Notes: generated by a model not told the origin, from the letters alone. Positions 1-9,672 are shown, counted from the stretch's first letter. The stretch: DNA of 64,000 nucleotides from an uncultured Chloroflexus sp. (GCF_937951745.1 NZ_CALFBQ010000007.1:1-64000), one strand, 5' to 3'. Translations and numbers: made by a program.

Positions 1-1493
1 GCCATTGTAATCCGTTGCAGCTTACCGGTCGCACCGCGTGGCAACGCGCTGAGGATATGGATCGCGCGCGGCACTTTGAAATCGGCCAACCACCGGGCAC
101 AGTGGTCGCGCAGTTCGCGTTCGCTGGCCTCCATCCCCTCGCGCAAGACCACTGCTGCATGCACTTCTTCGCCCAAGGTAGGGTGGGGCGCCGCAAAGGC
201 CAGCGCCTCGGCTACCGCCGGGTGGCGCAGCAGCACATCGTCAATCTCAAGCGGTGAAATCTTCTCGCCGCCGCGATTGATCAGCTCCTTGATCCGGCCG
301 GTCAAGCACAGGTAGCCATCGTCATCGAGATAGCCCTGATCGCCGGTGCGAAACCAACCACGCACAAATGCGGCCGCATTCGCTTCAGGATTGTTCTCGT
401 AGCCGTCAACCACATTCGGCCCCCGCACGACCACCTCGCCTTTCACTCCCTTCGGCAACAAGTTGCCGCTTTCGTCCATGATGCCGACTTCTACGCCAAA
501 ACCGATCCCGACCGAGCCGGGTTTGCGCTGGCCGGGAGGCAGCGGGTTCGAGGTCATCTGGTGCGATGCTTCGGTCATACCGTAGCTCTCGATCACTGGT
601 GCGCCAAACACCGCCTCCATCTGCTCCATCACCACCGGGGGCAGCGGCGCGCTCGACGAGCGGATGAAGCGAAACGGGTTGGCGGCGATGATCGCGGCAT
701 TGCGCTCAGCGCGGGCCAGCAGCACCTGATGCATCGTCGGCACTGCCGAATACCACGTTGGCCGCGCTTGTTCAACCCAGCTCCAGAACTTGAGGCCATC
801 GAAACCGGGAGGGCAGATGACCGCGCCGCCCGCCGCCAGTTGACTGAGCAACGAAGCGACAATGCCGTGAATGTGGAACAGCGGCATCACGCAGAGCGAG
901 CGGTCGGCGGGGCTAAGCTGGTAGGTGGTGATGATGTTGGCGGTCGAAGCAACCAAATTGCGATGGCGGATCGGCACTCGCTTGGGCCGACTGGTCGTAC
1001 CGCTGGTATGTAGGATCATCGCCACATCGTCGGCTTCAGCCCAGCCATCACGGCGCGGCGGGCCGGCCTCGCTGGCCGCGCTGAAGATTAAGCGGCCAGC
1101 AGCGTCGAGCGCCGCCTCGATTAACAGCATCCCCGGACGCAACGCGGCCCGCGCTTCGTCGCCCTCGCCGGGAGCTACAATCAGCGCGCGGGCATTGGTA
1201 TCTTCGTAGTAGAACGCAAACTCATCGCGGCGGTACTTGGGATTGAGCGGCGCAGCGGTGGCCGCCGTCGCCGCAGCCAGAAAGGTCATCGCCATCGCCG
1301 GGCCATTACCCAGCGCGATCGCGATCCGGTCTCCCCGGCCCAACCCATGGGCTTGCAACCATTCGGCCAACCGGCTAACCTGCGTGCGCAGATCGGCAAA
1401 TGCCCACACCAGCCCGCCCGGCGCGATCAACGCCGGATCGTGCTCGGCGCCAGCGCGCAAGAGGTCAAACAGTGTTGCTCTGTTTGTGGTCAT
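1..1493 (-). CDS. AMP-forming acyl-CoA ligase, oxalate-CoA ligase (AAE3/Pcs60) type, 3' end cut by window edge
   Basis: Adenylate-forming enzyme that activates a carboxylic acid with ATP and CoA. The frame is open from an ATG at 1493 to the window edge (497 codons seen). The AMP-binding P-loop SGTTSRPKRVP lies near residue 165, YGMTEASH near 306, GWFRTGDQG near 383 and GEKISP near 408. The C-terminal catalytic lysine is in TGKLQR (K491), so only the last few residues are missing. The unusual TTSRPK form of the P-loop, plus segments such as WYSAVPTMHQ and MTEASHQMTSNPLPP, match what I recall of plant AAE3 and yeast Pcs60 oxalyl-CoA synthetases better than generic FadD. The substrate is inference. 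It lies 35 bp downstream of the gamma-glutamyltransferase-like gene and is probably co-transcribed with it. Confidence 0.85.
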   Translation of the reverse strand, partial: MTTNRATLFDLLRAGAEHDPALIAPGGLVWAFADLRTQVSRLAEWLQAHGLGRGDRIAIALGNGPAMAMTFLAAATAATAAPLNPKYRRDEFAFYYEDTNARALIVAPGEGDEARAALRPGMLLIEAALDAAGRLIFSAASEAGPPRRDGWAEADDVAMILHTSGTTSRPKRVPIRHRNLVASTANIITTYQLSPADRSLCVMPLFHIHGIVASLLSQLAAGGAVICPPGFDGLKFWSWVEQARPTWYSAVPTMHQVLLARAERNAAIIAANPFRFIRSSSAPLPPVVMEQMEAVFGAPVIESYGMTEASHQMTSNPLPPGQRKPGSVGIGFGVEVGIMDESGNLLPKGVKGEVVVRGPNVVDGYENNPEANAAAFVRGWFRTGDQGYLDDDGYLCLTGRIKELINRGGEKISPLEIDDVLLRHPAVAEALAFAAPHPTLGEEVHAAVVLREGMEASERELRDHCARWLADFKVPRAIHILSALPRGATGKLQRITM

Positions 1494-1528
1494 AGCACCG
1501 TATTCCTCATCCACACGTGCAATGCGTG

Positions 1529-3139
1529 TTACCATCCGACCGCCAAGCCATCGCAACGTGGCTCGGTGCCGGCGACGTAGCAACCGCTTGGCAAGCGCCA
1601 AATGATCTGTCCTCGACCAAACCCGCTCAACTCGCTTTCGACCACTACCTGATGACCACGAGCAGCGAGACCCTCGATCACGTGGCGCGGCGTTTCGAGT
1701 TCGAGGCGCAGCGTACCGTCGCGCTCCCACCTCCACCGCGGCGCATCGAGGGCCGCCTGCGGATGCATCCCGTAATCGAGGGTATTGACAACCACCTGCA
1801 CGTGACCTTGCGGCTGCATATGACCACCCATCACGCCAAAGGGGCCGATCGGTGCGCCGTCTTTGCTGAGAAAGCCGGGAATGATAGTATGGAATGGGCG
1901 TTTGCCCGGCGCAACGTGATTGGGATGGCTAGGATCGATCACAAACCCGCAGCCGCGATTGTGCAGCGCGATGCCATACTCAGGCACCACTACCCCTGAC
2001 CCAAACCCCATATAGGTCGATTGGATCATACTCACCATCATACCATCACGGTCAGCGACGGCGAAATAGACCGTGCCGCCCTTGGGCAACGCCGCTGGAC
2101 CATAGTCGTTGGCCTGCTCGCCGATCAACCGGCTGCGTGCCGCCAGCCGGTTACGGTCAAGCATCTGGGCAACCGGCACCGGCGCTTTGGCCGGATCGGC
2201 CACATACGCGAAGTTATCGGCAAACGCCAGCTTCATCGCCTCAATCTGCCAATGGAACGCCGCCGCTGACTCGCGGGGGAAGCGGGCCAGATCAACGTGG
2301 TCAAGGATGCCGAGCGCCATCAACGCGGCAATCCCTTGCCCATTCGGCGGAATCTCGTGAACGGTGTAGCCGCGGTATTGCATCGTGATCGGCGTCACCC
2401 ACTCTGAGCGATGGGCAGCCAAATCCTCAGCTCGCAACAGGCCGCCGGTTGCGCGGGCAAAGCGGTCGATCGCCGCAGCAATTTCACCCTGATAAAACGC
2501 ATCCGCGCCGTGACGGGCGATCAAGCGCAGGGTGCGGGCATGGCCGGGGCTCACGAACCGCTCGCCGGGGCGCGGGGCGCGGCCATCGCGGCTAAAGGTC
2601 GGCAGAAAACCGGCGAACGCCGGGCCGGTGCGAGCATGAGCCGCCGCCACCCCACGCGCCCAAAAGTAGGCCACCATCGGCGGTACCGGCGCACCCTCTT
2701 CGGCGTATGTAATCGCCGGTGCCAGCACCTGTGCCAGCGGCAAGCGGCCAAACCGCTCGTGCATATCGCCCCACAATCGCACCACCCCCGGCACTGTCAC
2801 CGGCCACCAGCCATGCACCGGCAGCTCGGTATGACCAGCAGATGCTAACGCCTCGGCAGTCAAGCCGGCTGGCGCCGCTCCCGAACCGTTGATGCCGTAG
2901 AGCGTATTGCCGGCCCAGATCAGGGCAAAACCGTCGCCCCCCAACCCATTCGAGGTCGGTTCGAGCACCGTCAACGCCGCCGCCGTCGCAATCGCCGCAT
3001 CAACCGCATTGCCGCCGGCTTGCAACACCTGCATCCCGGCCTGCGACGCCAGCGGATGGCTGCTCGCGACCACGCCACGCTCGGCCACGACCGGCACTCG
3101 CCGTCCGGGGTAGGGGAAATGGTGCAGGTTGAGATCCAT
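1529..3139 (-). CDS. gamma-glutamyltransferase family protein (cytosolic YwrD-like)
   Basis: N-terminal nucleophile hydrolase family that cleaves or transfers gamma-glutamyl groups, for example from glutathione. The 536-residue protein starts at an ATG preceded by GGAG at a 7-nt spacing. The N-terminal segment ASSHPLASQAG followed by GGNAVDAAIA is typical of the family, as is PPNGQG in the middle. The autoprocessing threonine is in KGGTVYF (about T356), and GKRPFHTI follows. There is no signal peptide, so the protein is probably cytoplasmic, unlike the periplasmic E. coli Ggt. It is first in a two-gene operon with the acyl-CoA ligase. The physiological substrate cannot be read from sequence, and an acylase of the same fold is possible. 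Confidence 0.85.
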   Translation of the reverse strand: MDLNLHHFPYPGRRVPVVAERGVVASSHPLASQAGMQVLQAGGNAVDAAIATAAALTVLEPTSNGLGGDGFALIWAGNTLYGINGSGAAPAGLTAEALASAGHTELPVHGWWPVTVPGVVRLWGDMHERFGRLPLAQVLAPAITYAEEGAPVPPMVAYFWARGVAAAHARTGPAFAGFLPTFSRDGRAPRPGERFVSPGHARTLRLIARHGADAFYQGEIAAAIDRFARATGGLLRAEDLAAHRSEWVTPITMQYRGYTVHEIPPNGQGIAALMALGILDHVDLARFPRESAAAFHWQIEAMKLAFADNFAYVADPAKAPVPVAQMLDRNRLAARSRLIGEQANDYGPAALPKGGTVYFAVADRDGMMVSMIQSTYMGFGSGVVVPEYGIALHNRGCGFVIDPSHPNHVAPGKRPFHTIIPGFLSKDGAPIGPFGVMGGHMQPQGHVQVVVNTLDYGMHPQAALDAPRWRWERDGTLRLELETPRHVIEGLAARGHQVVVESELSGFGRGQIIWRLPSGCYVAGTEPRCDGLAVGW

Positions 3140-3185
3140 GAAACAGCTCCTTCACCTCACAAAGGCGCTAAGGGTGAGATAGTTG

Positions 3186-3215
3186 ATTATACAATGGATC
3201 GTACATCCAAATGAC
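3186..3215 (-). promoter_or_regulatory. candidate promoter of the gamma-glutamyltransferase operon
   Basis: A perfect TATAAT -10 hexamer is read on the minus strand at 3191-3186, about 47 bp before the ATG. The -35 region is poor. It lies back-to-back with the rel promoter. Confidence 0.4.
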
Positions 3216-3220
3216 GCAGC

Positions 3221-3249
3221 TTGACATTGCCGCCCGCGAGTGTTATCCT
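3221..3249 (+). promoter_or_regulatory. sigma-70-type promoter for rel
   Basis: TTGACA at 3221-3226, a 17-bp spacer, then TATCCT at 3244-3249. Transcription should start near 3256, giving a leader of about 320 nt before the rel start codon. Confidence 0.7.
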
Positions 3250-3310
3250 ACATAACAAAGACATAATGTGCGTTGCGATCGCAGATGATCGTTTCAGTAG
3301 TAGGATGCGG

Positions 3311-3336
3311 CCTGGCGTTGCACGCCGGGCGTTTTT
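3311..3336 (+). terminator. terminator-like hairpin inside the rel leader
   Basis: CCTGGCGT (3311-3318) pairs with ACGCCGGG (3322-3329) around a TGC loop, with one T-G wobble, followed by CG and five Ts. The T-run is on the plus strand only, so it acts on transcripts from the promoter at 3221. It would give an RNA of about 80 nt unless read through into rel. Confidence 0.6.
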
Positions 3337-3576
3337 GATCAGCTACTTCGATCGCTATCAAGGTTCTCTCATCAGTGACTATTTCACTGTCGCCAAACGA
3401 ACCTGCTTTCTCTTACACTTGCCGGAAATGCTATTGAATGACGGTGGTGATATGCCATCTGACGAATGCGATAAACTGGCATTGCCGTCTCAGAGCTGCG
3501 TTGCTATCCGCATATCATCTGGCCAGCCACGCGACAGATCGGCAGTACATAGCCTGCCTGAACAGGAGCGGCTACC

Positions 3577-5949
3577 ATGGACGATGTAACTGCTACCGCT
3601 GATCCGGTTGAATTGATTGCAGATATGCCAGACGGTCCGGTGATGAGGGATGAACTTCCGCCCCTCGCATCTGAACTGCTGAAGCACAAAGTCATGCTCA
3701 CCATCGTCGAGCAACAACAGCGACGTGGTTGCCAATCCTCGCTCGAGACGGTGCAAGCTGCGTTCATCCATGCCTATCTCTCGCCCTCGGTCGAAGCGCT
3801 TATTGCCCGTCACCGCGAATATCTTCCTACCGCCGATTTTGATCTGATTCGCCGCGCGTATGCGCTCGCCGCCGTGGCCCACGAAGGCCAGCGCCGCCAA
3901 TCAGGCCAACCTTACATTGATCACCCAATTGAAGTTGCCCTGATTCTGCTCGATTTGCGCCTCGATACCGAATCGATCGCCGCAGCGCTACTACATGATG
4001 TGGTCGAAGATACCGGTGTGCCGATCGAGGTGATCGAGCGTTTTTTTGGCAAGCAAGTCGCTAATCTCGTTGATGGCGTGACCAAGCTCTCGGGGTACGA
4101 GAATAAAAGCAAAGAAGAGGTGCAGGCCGGCACCTACCGCAAACTGATTATCGCTTCGGCTGATGATCCGCGGGTGGTGTTGATCAAGCTGGCCGACCGC
4201 CTGCACAATATGCGCACCATTCACGCTACTCCGCCCCACAAACAGCAGCGCGTCGCGCGCGAGACGCTTGACATTTATGCGCCACTCGCTCACCGTCTCG
4301 GCATGTGGCAGATGAAGTCGGAGCTTGAGGATCTGGCCTTTAAGACCCTCCATCCCGATCGCTACAAAGAGATTGCCCAAGGGCTGGCGATGCGGAAGGA
4401 AGCACGCGACCGTATCGTCCAGCGGGTGATTGCCCAGTTGAAAGAGGCGCTGGCCCGCGAAGGTATAAAGGCCGAAGTGACCGGTCGCTCGAAGCATATC
4501 TATTCGATCTGGCGCAAGATGGAGCGCAAAGGGGTGCCGCTAGAGCGGATCTATGACCAGCTTGCGGTGCGAATTATTGTTGATGATCCCAACAACGAAG
4601 TGGGGGAATGTTACCGGGCACTCGGTGTTGTTCATAGCAAGATGAACTGGACGCCGGTGACGCAAGAGTTCGATGATTACATCGCCGCCCCCAAAGAGAG
4701 TTCGTACCGCTCGATCCATACCACGGTCATCCTACCCGAAGGCGTTCACTGCGAAGTGCAGATCCGCTCGCGCAAGATGCACGAAGAGGCCGAGCACGGC
4801 ATTGCCGCTCACTGGCGTTACAAGGAAGGTTTCAACACTCGCAGTGATAAAGATTACGAAAACAAGATTCGCTGGTTGCGCGAGCTGATTACATGGCGCA
4901 ACGAGACGACCGATAGCGAATTCGTTGATATGCTGCGCGCCGAGTTTGAAGAGCGCGTCTTTGTCTTTACGCCCAAAGGTAAGATTATCGACCTGCCTGA
5001 AGGCTCGACGCCGATCGATTTCGCTTACCGCATCCACTCGGAAGTGGGTCATAATTGTATCGGCGCGAAAGTCAACGATCGCATGGTGCAGCTTAATTAC
5101 GAGCTGCGCAACGGCGAGATTGTCGAGATTCTGACCTCGAAGACGCCGCGCGGCCCTAGCCGTGATTGGCTGCGGATTGTGAAGACGCCGTCGGCCAAAA
5201 ACCATATCAAACGCTACTTCCGCCGGCTCGAGCGCGAAGAGAATATCGCCGCCGGACGCGAGATGCTTGAGAAAGAACTGCGGCGCGTTGGTCTTACCCA
5301 TGTGAGTTTTGAGAAGCTGGTTGAATTAGCCGGCCCGTCGGTGCGCTCGGTAGAGGATCTTTTCTACCAGATCGGGGTTGATGATATCAACGAGCGCAAG
5401 CTGGTCGCGAAATTACTCGATGGTCAAGCGCCTCCCGCACCTGCGCCGGTGCCCGCGCCCAGCCCCACCCAACCGCTGGCGCAGGTGAGCGCAAGCGGTG
5501 AGATCTATCTCGCTGGCACTGGCAAGATTCCATCACGCATCGCTCGTTGTTGCAATCCGATCTTTGGTGAACCGATCGTGGGCTTTACCACTCGCGGTCG
5601 CGGCGTTACCGTTCATCGAGCCGATTGTCGCACCCTTCAACATCTAAGTGAAGCTGAACGAGGCCGCCTCATGCCGGTCTGTTGGGGCAATGGTTCGGTG
5701 ACAAACCAGACTTTCCCCGTGCCGTTACGAATTGAAGCGTGGGATCGGGTTGGTTTGTGGCGCGATATATCCAATGTGATCGCCGAGGCCGGCATTAATA
5801 TCACCGAAGTCAATCATGGCAAACCACGCGCCAATGGGCGGATGGTGTTGAATGTCACCGTCTCGCTCCAGTCAATGGCTCAGCTCTCGCCGCTGATCGA
5901 GAAGATCAACCGCATTCCTGATGTGCTTGATGTCTATCGCAAGACGTAA
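3577..5949 (+). CDS. rel: bifunctional (p)ppGpp synthetase/hydrolase Rel
   Basis: Makes and degrades the stringent-response alarmone (p)ppGpp. The 790 residues show the full long-RSH order. The HD hydrolase domain carries the intact HDVVEDTG motif (H140-D141), so hydrolysis should be active. The synthetase domain includes YRSIHTTV near residue 375. A TGS domain starts at VFVFTPKGK near 461, followed by a linker with a proline-rich stretch near 620, the CCNP zinc-finger/RIS region, and a C-terminal ACT domain starting near 713. The start ATG is preceded by CAGGAG. The N-terminus has about 75 residues before the usual HD-domain start, slightly longer than typical. mutY follows 15 bp downstream. 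The leader holds a strong promoter and a terminator-like hairpin, which suggests control of read-through. Confidence 0.95.
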   Translation: MDDVTATADPVELIADMPDGPVMRDELPPLASELLKHKVMLTIVEQQQRRGCQSSLETVQAAFIHAYLSPSVEALIARHREYLPTADFDLIRRAYALAAVAHEGQRRQSGQPYIDHPIEVALILLDLRLDTESIAAALLHDVVEDTGVPIEVIERFFGKQVANLVDGVTKLSGYENKSKEEVQAGTYRKLIIASADDPRVVLIKLADRLHNMRTIHATPPHKQQRVARETLDIYAPLAHRLGMWQMKSELEDLAFKTLHPDRYKEIAQGLAMRKEARDRIVQRVIAQLKEALAREGIKAEVTGRSKHIYSIWRKMERKGVPLERIYDQLAVRIIVDDPNNEVGECYRALGVVHSKMNWTPVTQEFDDYIAAPKESSYRSIHTTVILPEGVHCEVQIRSRKMHEEAEHGIAAHWRYKEGFNTRSDKDYENKIRWLRELITWRNETTDSEFVDMLRAEFEERVFVFTPKGKIIDLPEGSTPIDFAYRIHSEVGHNCIGAKVNDRMVQLNYELRNGEIVEILTSKTPRGPSRDWLRIVKTPSAKNHIKRYFRRLEREENIAAGREMLEKELRRVGLTHVSFEKLVELAGPSVRSVEDLFYQIGVDDINERKLVAKLLDGQAPPAPAPVPAPSPTQPLAQVSASGEIYLAGTGKIPSRIARCCNPIFGEPIVGFTTRGRGVTVHRADCRTLQHLSEAERGRLMPVCWGNGSVTNQTFPVPLRIEAWDRVGLWRDISNVIAEAGINITEVNHGKPRANGRMVLNVTVSLQSMAQLSPLIEKINRIPDVLDVYRKT

Positions 5950-5964
5950 CTCCCGCGCTCAGCG

Positions 5965-6891
5965 ATGATCGAATCACTCCGTGCCGGCCTGCTGCAATGG
6001 TTTGCCAACCATGCCCGCGACCTGCCATGGCGCCGGACTCGCGATCCGTATGCGATTATGGTTGCCGAAGTAATGCTCCAGCAGACGCAGGTTGACCGGG
6101 TGATTCCGAAGTATCAGGCCTTTTTAGCCACATTCCCTACTATCGAAGCCCTTGCTGCTGCGCCCACCGCTGATGTGATCCGGTTGTGGGCTGGGCTTGG
6201 CTACAACCGGCGCGCCGTCAATTTGCAACGGGCAGCGCAGGTGATTGTCGCTCAACACGGTGGGAAGGTGCCGGATTCGGTGGCCGCCTTGCGCACGTTG
6301 CCCGGTATTGGCCCCTATACTGCCGGCGCGATTGCCTGCTTTGCCTTCGAGCGTGATGTCGCTTTTCTCGATACCAACATCCGGCGGGTGGTGCGCCGGC
6401 TTTGCGTTGGCCCTGACCATTTGGCTGCGGTTGCCGATAGCGTATTGCTGGCCCACGCCGAGGCGCTGATTCCGCCGGGGCAAGGCTGGGCATGGAACCA
6501 AGCGATCATGGAGCTAGGCGCGCTGGTTTGCACTGCCGTTAGCCCAACTTGTTGGCGCTGTCCGCTGCGTCAGTACTGCCGCGCATACGCTGCCGCAGTC
6601 GCCGCTGATACCGCTCTGGCTGAAATGATGACCACTCCTGCGCTTAAGCGCGTTGCCGAGCCGCGCCCTGCCGAACCGTTCGTCGGGTCGCGCCGTTGGT
6701 ACCGAGGCCGGATTATCGCCGCGCTGCGCGCTTTGCCTGCCGGGACGGCGTTACCCCTATTCGAACTAGGCCGGCAAGTGCGGCCTGATTTCGCGGCTGA
6801 CCATGAACAGTGGCTTCTGCAATTGGTGCACGATCTCGCCCGTGATGGGTTGTTGGTGATCACGGAACAAGGCGTGCGCTTGCCCGCTTAA
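5965..6891 (+). CDS. mutY: A/G-specific adenine DNA glycosylase MutY, short C-terminal form
   Basis: Base-excision repair enzyme removing adenine mispaired with 8-oxoguanine. The HhH-GPD core is clear: EVMLQQTQVDRV holds the catalytic glutamate, LPGIGPYTAGA is the helix-hairpin-helix, and FLDTNIRRV holds the catalytic aspartate. The [4Fe-4S] loop has the canonical C-X6-C-X2-C-X5-C spacing (C189, C196, C199, C205). At 308 residues it is shorter than E. coli MutY, and the roughly 100 residues after the cluster do not look like a NUDIX-type 8-oxoG recognition domain. They resemble the short winged-helix-like tails I recall from actinobacterial MutY. There is no clear Shine-Dalgarno sequence; translation may be coupled to rel, which ends 15 bp upstream. 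Confidence 0.88.
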   Translation: MIESLRAGLLQWFANHARDLPWRRTRDPYAIMVAEVMLQQTQVDRVIPKYQAFLATFPTIEALAAAPTADVIRLWAGLGYNRRAVNLQRAAQVIVAQHGGKVPDSVAALRTLPGIGPYTAGAIACFAFERDVAFLDTNIRRVVRRLCVGPDHLAAVADSVLLAHAEALIPPGQGWAWNQAIMELGALVCTAVSPTCWRCPLRQYCRAYAAAVAADTALAEMMTTPALKRVAEPRPAEPFVGSRRWYRGRIIAALRALPAGTALPLFELGRQVRPDFAADHEQWLLQLVHDLARDGLLVITEQGVRLPA

Positions 6892-7136
6892 CTCTGGCAG
6901 AGGCCGTTGAGCGTGCGGTAAGCTCATCTTGTTTGCAACCAACACGGAACGAGCTGCGTATGGCTATATGTATATGCCAATCTGGTCTTTGCCCTCGTTT
7001 AGTACGACAAAAGGTATAAAATATCTTTAGCGACTGGTGATAGACGCAGGCAGCCTGTCAGCCAATAGCTGTCGTGCAGTTTCACCAATGCCTCCTTTTT
7101 GGACAGGCAACGGCGCGCTACAAGGAGACTTCCTAC

Positions 7137-9533
7137 ATGCACACCATTCCGTCGCCCGTGCGCGGATCGCTGATCGGATTGTGGAGTGCTGCTATCGTGG
7201 TGGGGGTGATGTCTTGGCTCTTAGCACCGGCTACCCTGCTTGATGTGGGCACATGGCTGGCTATGATCCTCTTTGCGCTCGGTCTGACCATCTTTGAAGG
7301 GTTGACTATCGTGCGCCAGCATGATCGTCCACTTACTATCACCCTCGTCTTGCTCATTGCTGCAATGATCATCTTGCCGTGGCCACTGTTTCTGCTCGCG
7401 GTTGCGATTGGCGCGGTGGCCGGCGCATTAGCGCGCGCGGCGCCATGGTGGCAGGCGCTCTCGTTAGCCGCGACGCGCTGGATCGCTTTAACGGCTGGCA
7501 GTGCGGTTTTGATGATTTTTGCGCAACAGCATACCTATGGCGCAACCATTGCTTCGCCATCGGCACTCATTGGCTTGATCGGCAGCGGATTGGTTGTCTA
7601 TCTGATCGAACGGGTGGCAAGCGCGAGTTTGGTTGCGCCATTCACAGGGGAACCCTTACCGGCGGCGCTGCGTTTGCGTCTCGACGATGCCGGTTGGTAT
7701 GCGCTTATCTTTGCCCCGCTGGGGGGGATGTTGGCTATCCTCTGGCAACAGGAGGTGTGGGCCTTTGCTCTTGGCATCGTCCCGCTGGCGATGGTGCAGA
7801 TCAGTTTGCGTCGCCAGCACAAACTTGAAGAGGCGTTAAGCATCGCCGACGCCCAACTGCGCACCGCCAACGCCCGGCTGTTATCCCTCTCACGCCAAAG
7901 TGAACATTTGCAAAATCTGGTCGTCTCATTGATGGCTAGTCGTGATGTGCCAACAATGCTCAATCTGCTCGGCGAGCGGCTGAGCGCGCTGATGGAAGCG
8001 GATAGCGCATGGGTGACGCTGTACGATGAGCATGGCAATCTGCAATTGGTTGCGTCACACCATTTGCCGGCACCGACCGAAGGAGTGGGGCCGCAACCTA
8101 TTCCCTTGCCTCGTGACTACGATCTCGCCCTCGAACGGCGGCGCGTCACCCTCTTTACCGACCAGCACGTGCAGACGCTGGCGCCAGTGGCTGCGTTGAC
8201 CGAGCACTCACCTTGGCAAGCGATCATTCTCTTGCCGCTATTGGACGAGCAGCAACCGCTTGGCGCCGTCTGTTTAGCTTTTGAGCAGGTTCGTGGTCTC
8301 AAAGAGGACGAGCAACTTCTCTTGGCCGCCTTTGCCCGCCACGCTGCTGCCGTGATTCAAAACGCGCGCCTCTTTCGCCGCTGGCAAGAGATGCAGATCG
8401 AATTGGGCCGGTCGGCGAAGCTGGCGGCTGTTGGCACGTTTGCTGCCAGTATTGCGCACGAATTTAACAACCTTCTCTCTGGCATGCTCGGCTATGCCCA
8501 ATTGGGTTTAGCTGATGATGATGTTGAGACGAAAAATGAGGCGTTAAAGGTGGTGCTCGATACCTGCAAGCGCGGGAGCAGCATTACCGGTAGTCTGCTT
8601 ACCTTTGCTCGCCGGCGCGAATCGCGGCGTGAGTTGTCGGATCTGCGTGAAGTAGTTGACGGTACGCTCACTTTGATGGAAATTGAATTACGCAAACACG
8701 GCATTCAGGTGGTGCGCCAGATCGAGGCGGTGCCCCTAACGATCTGTGATGCCGGCCAGATTGCGCAGGTCTTCCTCAATCTGCTCACCAATGCTCGTGA
8801 TGCGATGAAACCGCAGGGTGGCACGTTGACTGTCACGCTTAAGGCAGAGCAAGGCTGGATTGTGTTGCGAGTTGAGGATACCGGCTGTGGCATTCCCGAA
8901 GCCATTCGTCGCCAGATCTTTCAGCCGTTTGTCACAACGAAGAATGCTACCGGCAACCAATCGGGCACCGGTTTAGGGTTAGCAGTATCGTATGGGATCA
9001 TCCAAAATCACAACGGTCGCTTCGAGGTCGAGAGCGAGGTGGGTAGGGGGACGACGATGACCATCCGCTTGCCGATTGTGCAGGAAGAGCCGGCCGAAAC
9101 GGCGCCAGCGCCGATCCCATCGCTTCACCTGCTTGTCATTGACGATGACGAAACGACAGCTCGCGGATTAATTGACTTGTTGGAAAGAGCTGGCCACCGT
9201 GTCACCTATTGCGCTCACAGTGCCGAGGCGGTCGCTATCTATACCGCTAACCAGTTTGATATAGTGCTGAGCGATGTAGTGATGCCAGAACTCGATGGGA
9301 TTACGTTGCTCAATGTCTTGCGCTCGTATGACCCGGTCGCTAGTGTCATTCTCTTTACTGGTCATATTGAACCGGATCAGGTAGCAGCAATGGCGGCGAG
9401 TGGCGCGTATGCGGTGCTACGCAAGCCGTTTGCCGCCGATGAGTTGATGGCTGCCGTGCAAGCCGCCTACCACGACCGCGAACGTACTCGCCGCGCTCTC
9501 GCTAGCATTACCGAACCGGCCTCGCTGCGGTGA
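7137..9533 (+). CDS. membrane hybrid sensor histidine kinase (GAF, HisKA, HATPase, receiver)
   Basis: Signal-sensing kinase with its own receiver. I start at the ATG at 7137 because AAGGAG sits 9 nt upstream, giving 798 residues. Residues up to about 200 contain several hydrophobic membrane segments. A GAF domain follows (about 260-415), then a phosphoacceptor H-box IAHEFNNLLSG with H441. An ATPase domain ends with the G-box GTGLGLAVSYG. A C-terminal CheY-like receiver begins at LLVIDDDE and has its phosphoryl-acceptor in SDVVMPELDG (D713). The HEFNN H-box is of the NtrB/PAS-hybrid type. No separate response regulator is adjacent, so output may go through a distant partner. The signal is unknown. 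It converges with the ABC permease gene. Confidence 0.9.
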   Translation: MHTIPSPVRGSLIGLWSAAIVVGVMSWLLAPATLLDVGTWLAMILFALGLTIFEGLTIVRQHDRPLTITLVLLIAAMIILPWPLFLLAVAIGAVAGALARAAPWWQALSLAATRWIALTAGSAVLMIFAQQHTYGATIASPSALIGLIGSGLVVYLIERVASASLVAPFTGEPLPAALRLRLDDAGWYALIFAPLGGMLAILWQQEVWAFALGIVPLAMVQISLRRQHKLEEALSIADAQLRTANARLLSLSRQSEHLQNLVVSLMASRDVPTMLNLLGERLSALMEADSAWVTLYDEHGNLQLVASHHLPAPTEGVGPQPIPLPRDYDLALERRRVTLFTDQHVQTLAPVAALTEHSPWQAIILLPLLDEQQPLGAVCLAFEQVRGLKEDEQLLLAAFARHAAAVIQNARLFRRWQEMQIELGRSAKLAAVGTFAASIAHEFNNLLSGMLGYAQLGLADDDVETKNEALKVVLDTCKRGSSITGSLLTFARRRESRRELSDLREVVDGTLTLMEIELRKHGIQVVRQIEAVPLTICDAGQIAQVFLNLLTNARDAMKPQGGTLTVTLKAEQGWIVLRVEDTGCGIPEAIRRQIFQPFVTTKNATGNQSGTGLGLAVSYGIIQNHNGRFEVESEVGRGTTMTIRLPIVQEEPAETAPAPIPSLHLLVIDDDETTARGLIDLLERAGHRVTYCAHSAEAVAIYTANQFDIVLSDVVMPELDGITLLNVLRSYDPVASVILFTGHIEPDQVAAMAASGAYAVLRKPFAADELMAAVQAAYHDRERTRRALASITEPASLR

Positions 9534-9576
9534 AACAGTGTTAGCGCAAAGCCGCAAAGCGAGCCAAGATGCAGGA

Positions 9577-9598
9577 GAGCCGGATGGCTGTCCGGCTC
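9577..9598. terminator. hairpin between convergent genes
   Basis: GAGCCGGA (9577-9584) pairs perfectly with TCCGGCTC (9591-9598) around a 6-nt loop. There is no T-run on either side. The position, between convergently transcribed genes, suggests a weak or factor-assisted bidirectional terminator. Confidence 0.4.
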
Positions 9599-9672
9599 CG
9601 CAGAGAACGCAAGATATTTGGGATGGGATCATCCTTCGCATACTCGGCGGTACAAATCCTCCAGCCGGAGCC

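Noticed and set aside
3221-3589. Open frame of about 122 codons in the rel leader, plus strand
   Set aside because: It begins at the -35 box of the rel promoter, spans the terminator hairpin, and has no ribosome site or recognisable motifs.
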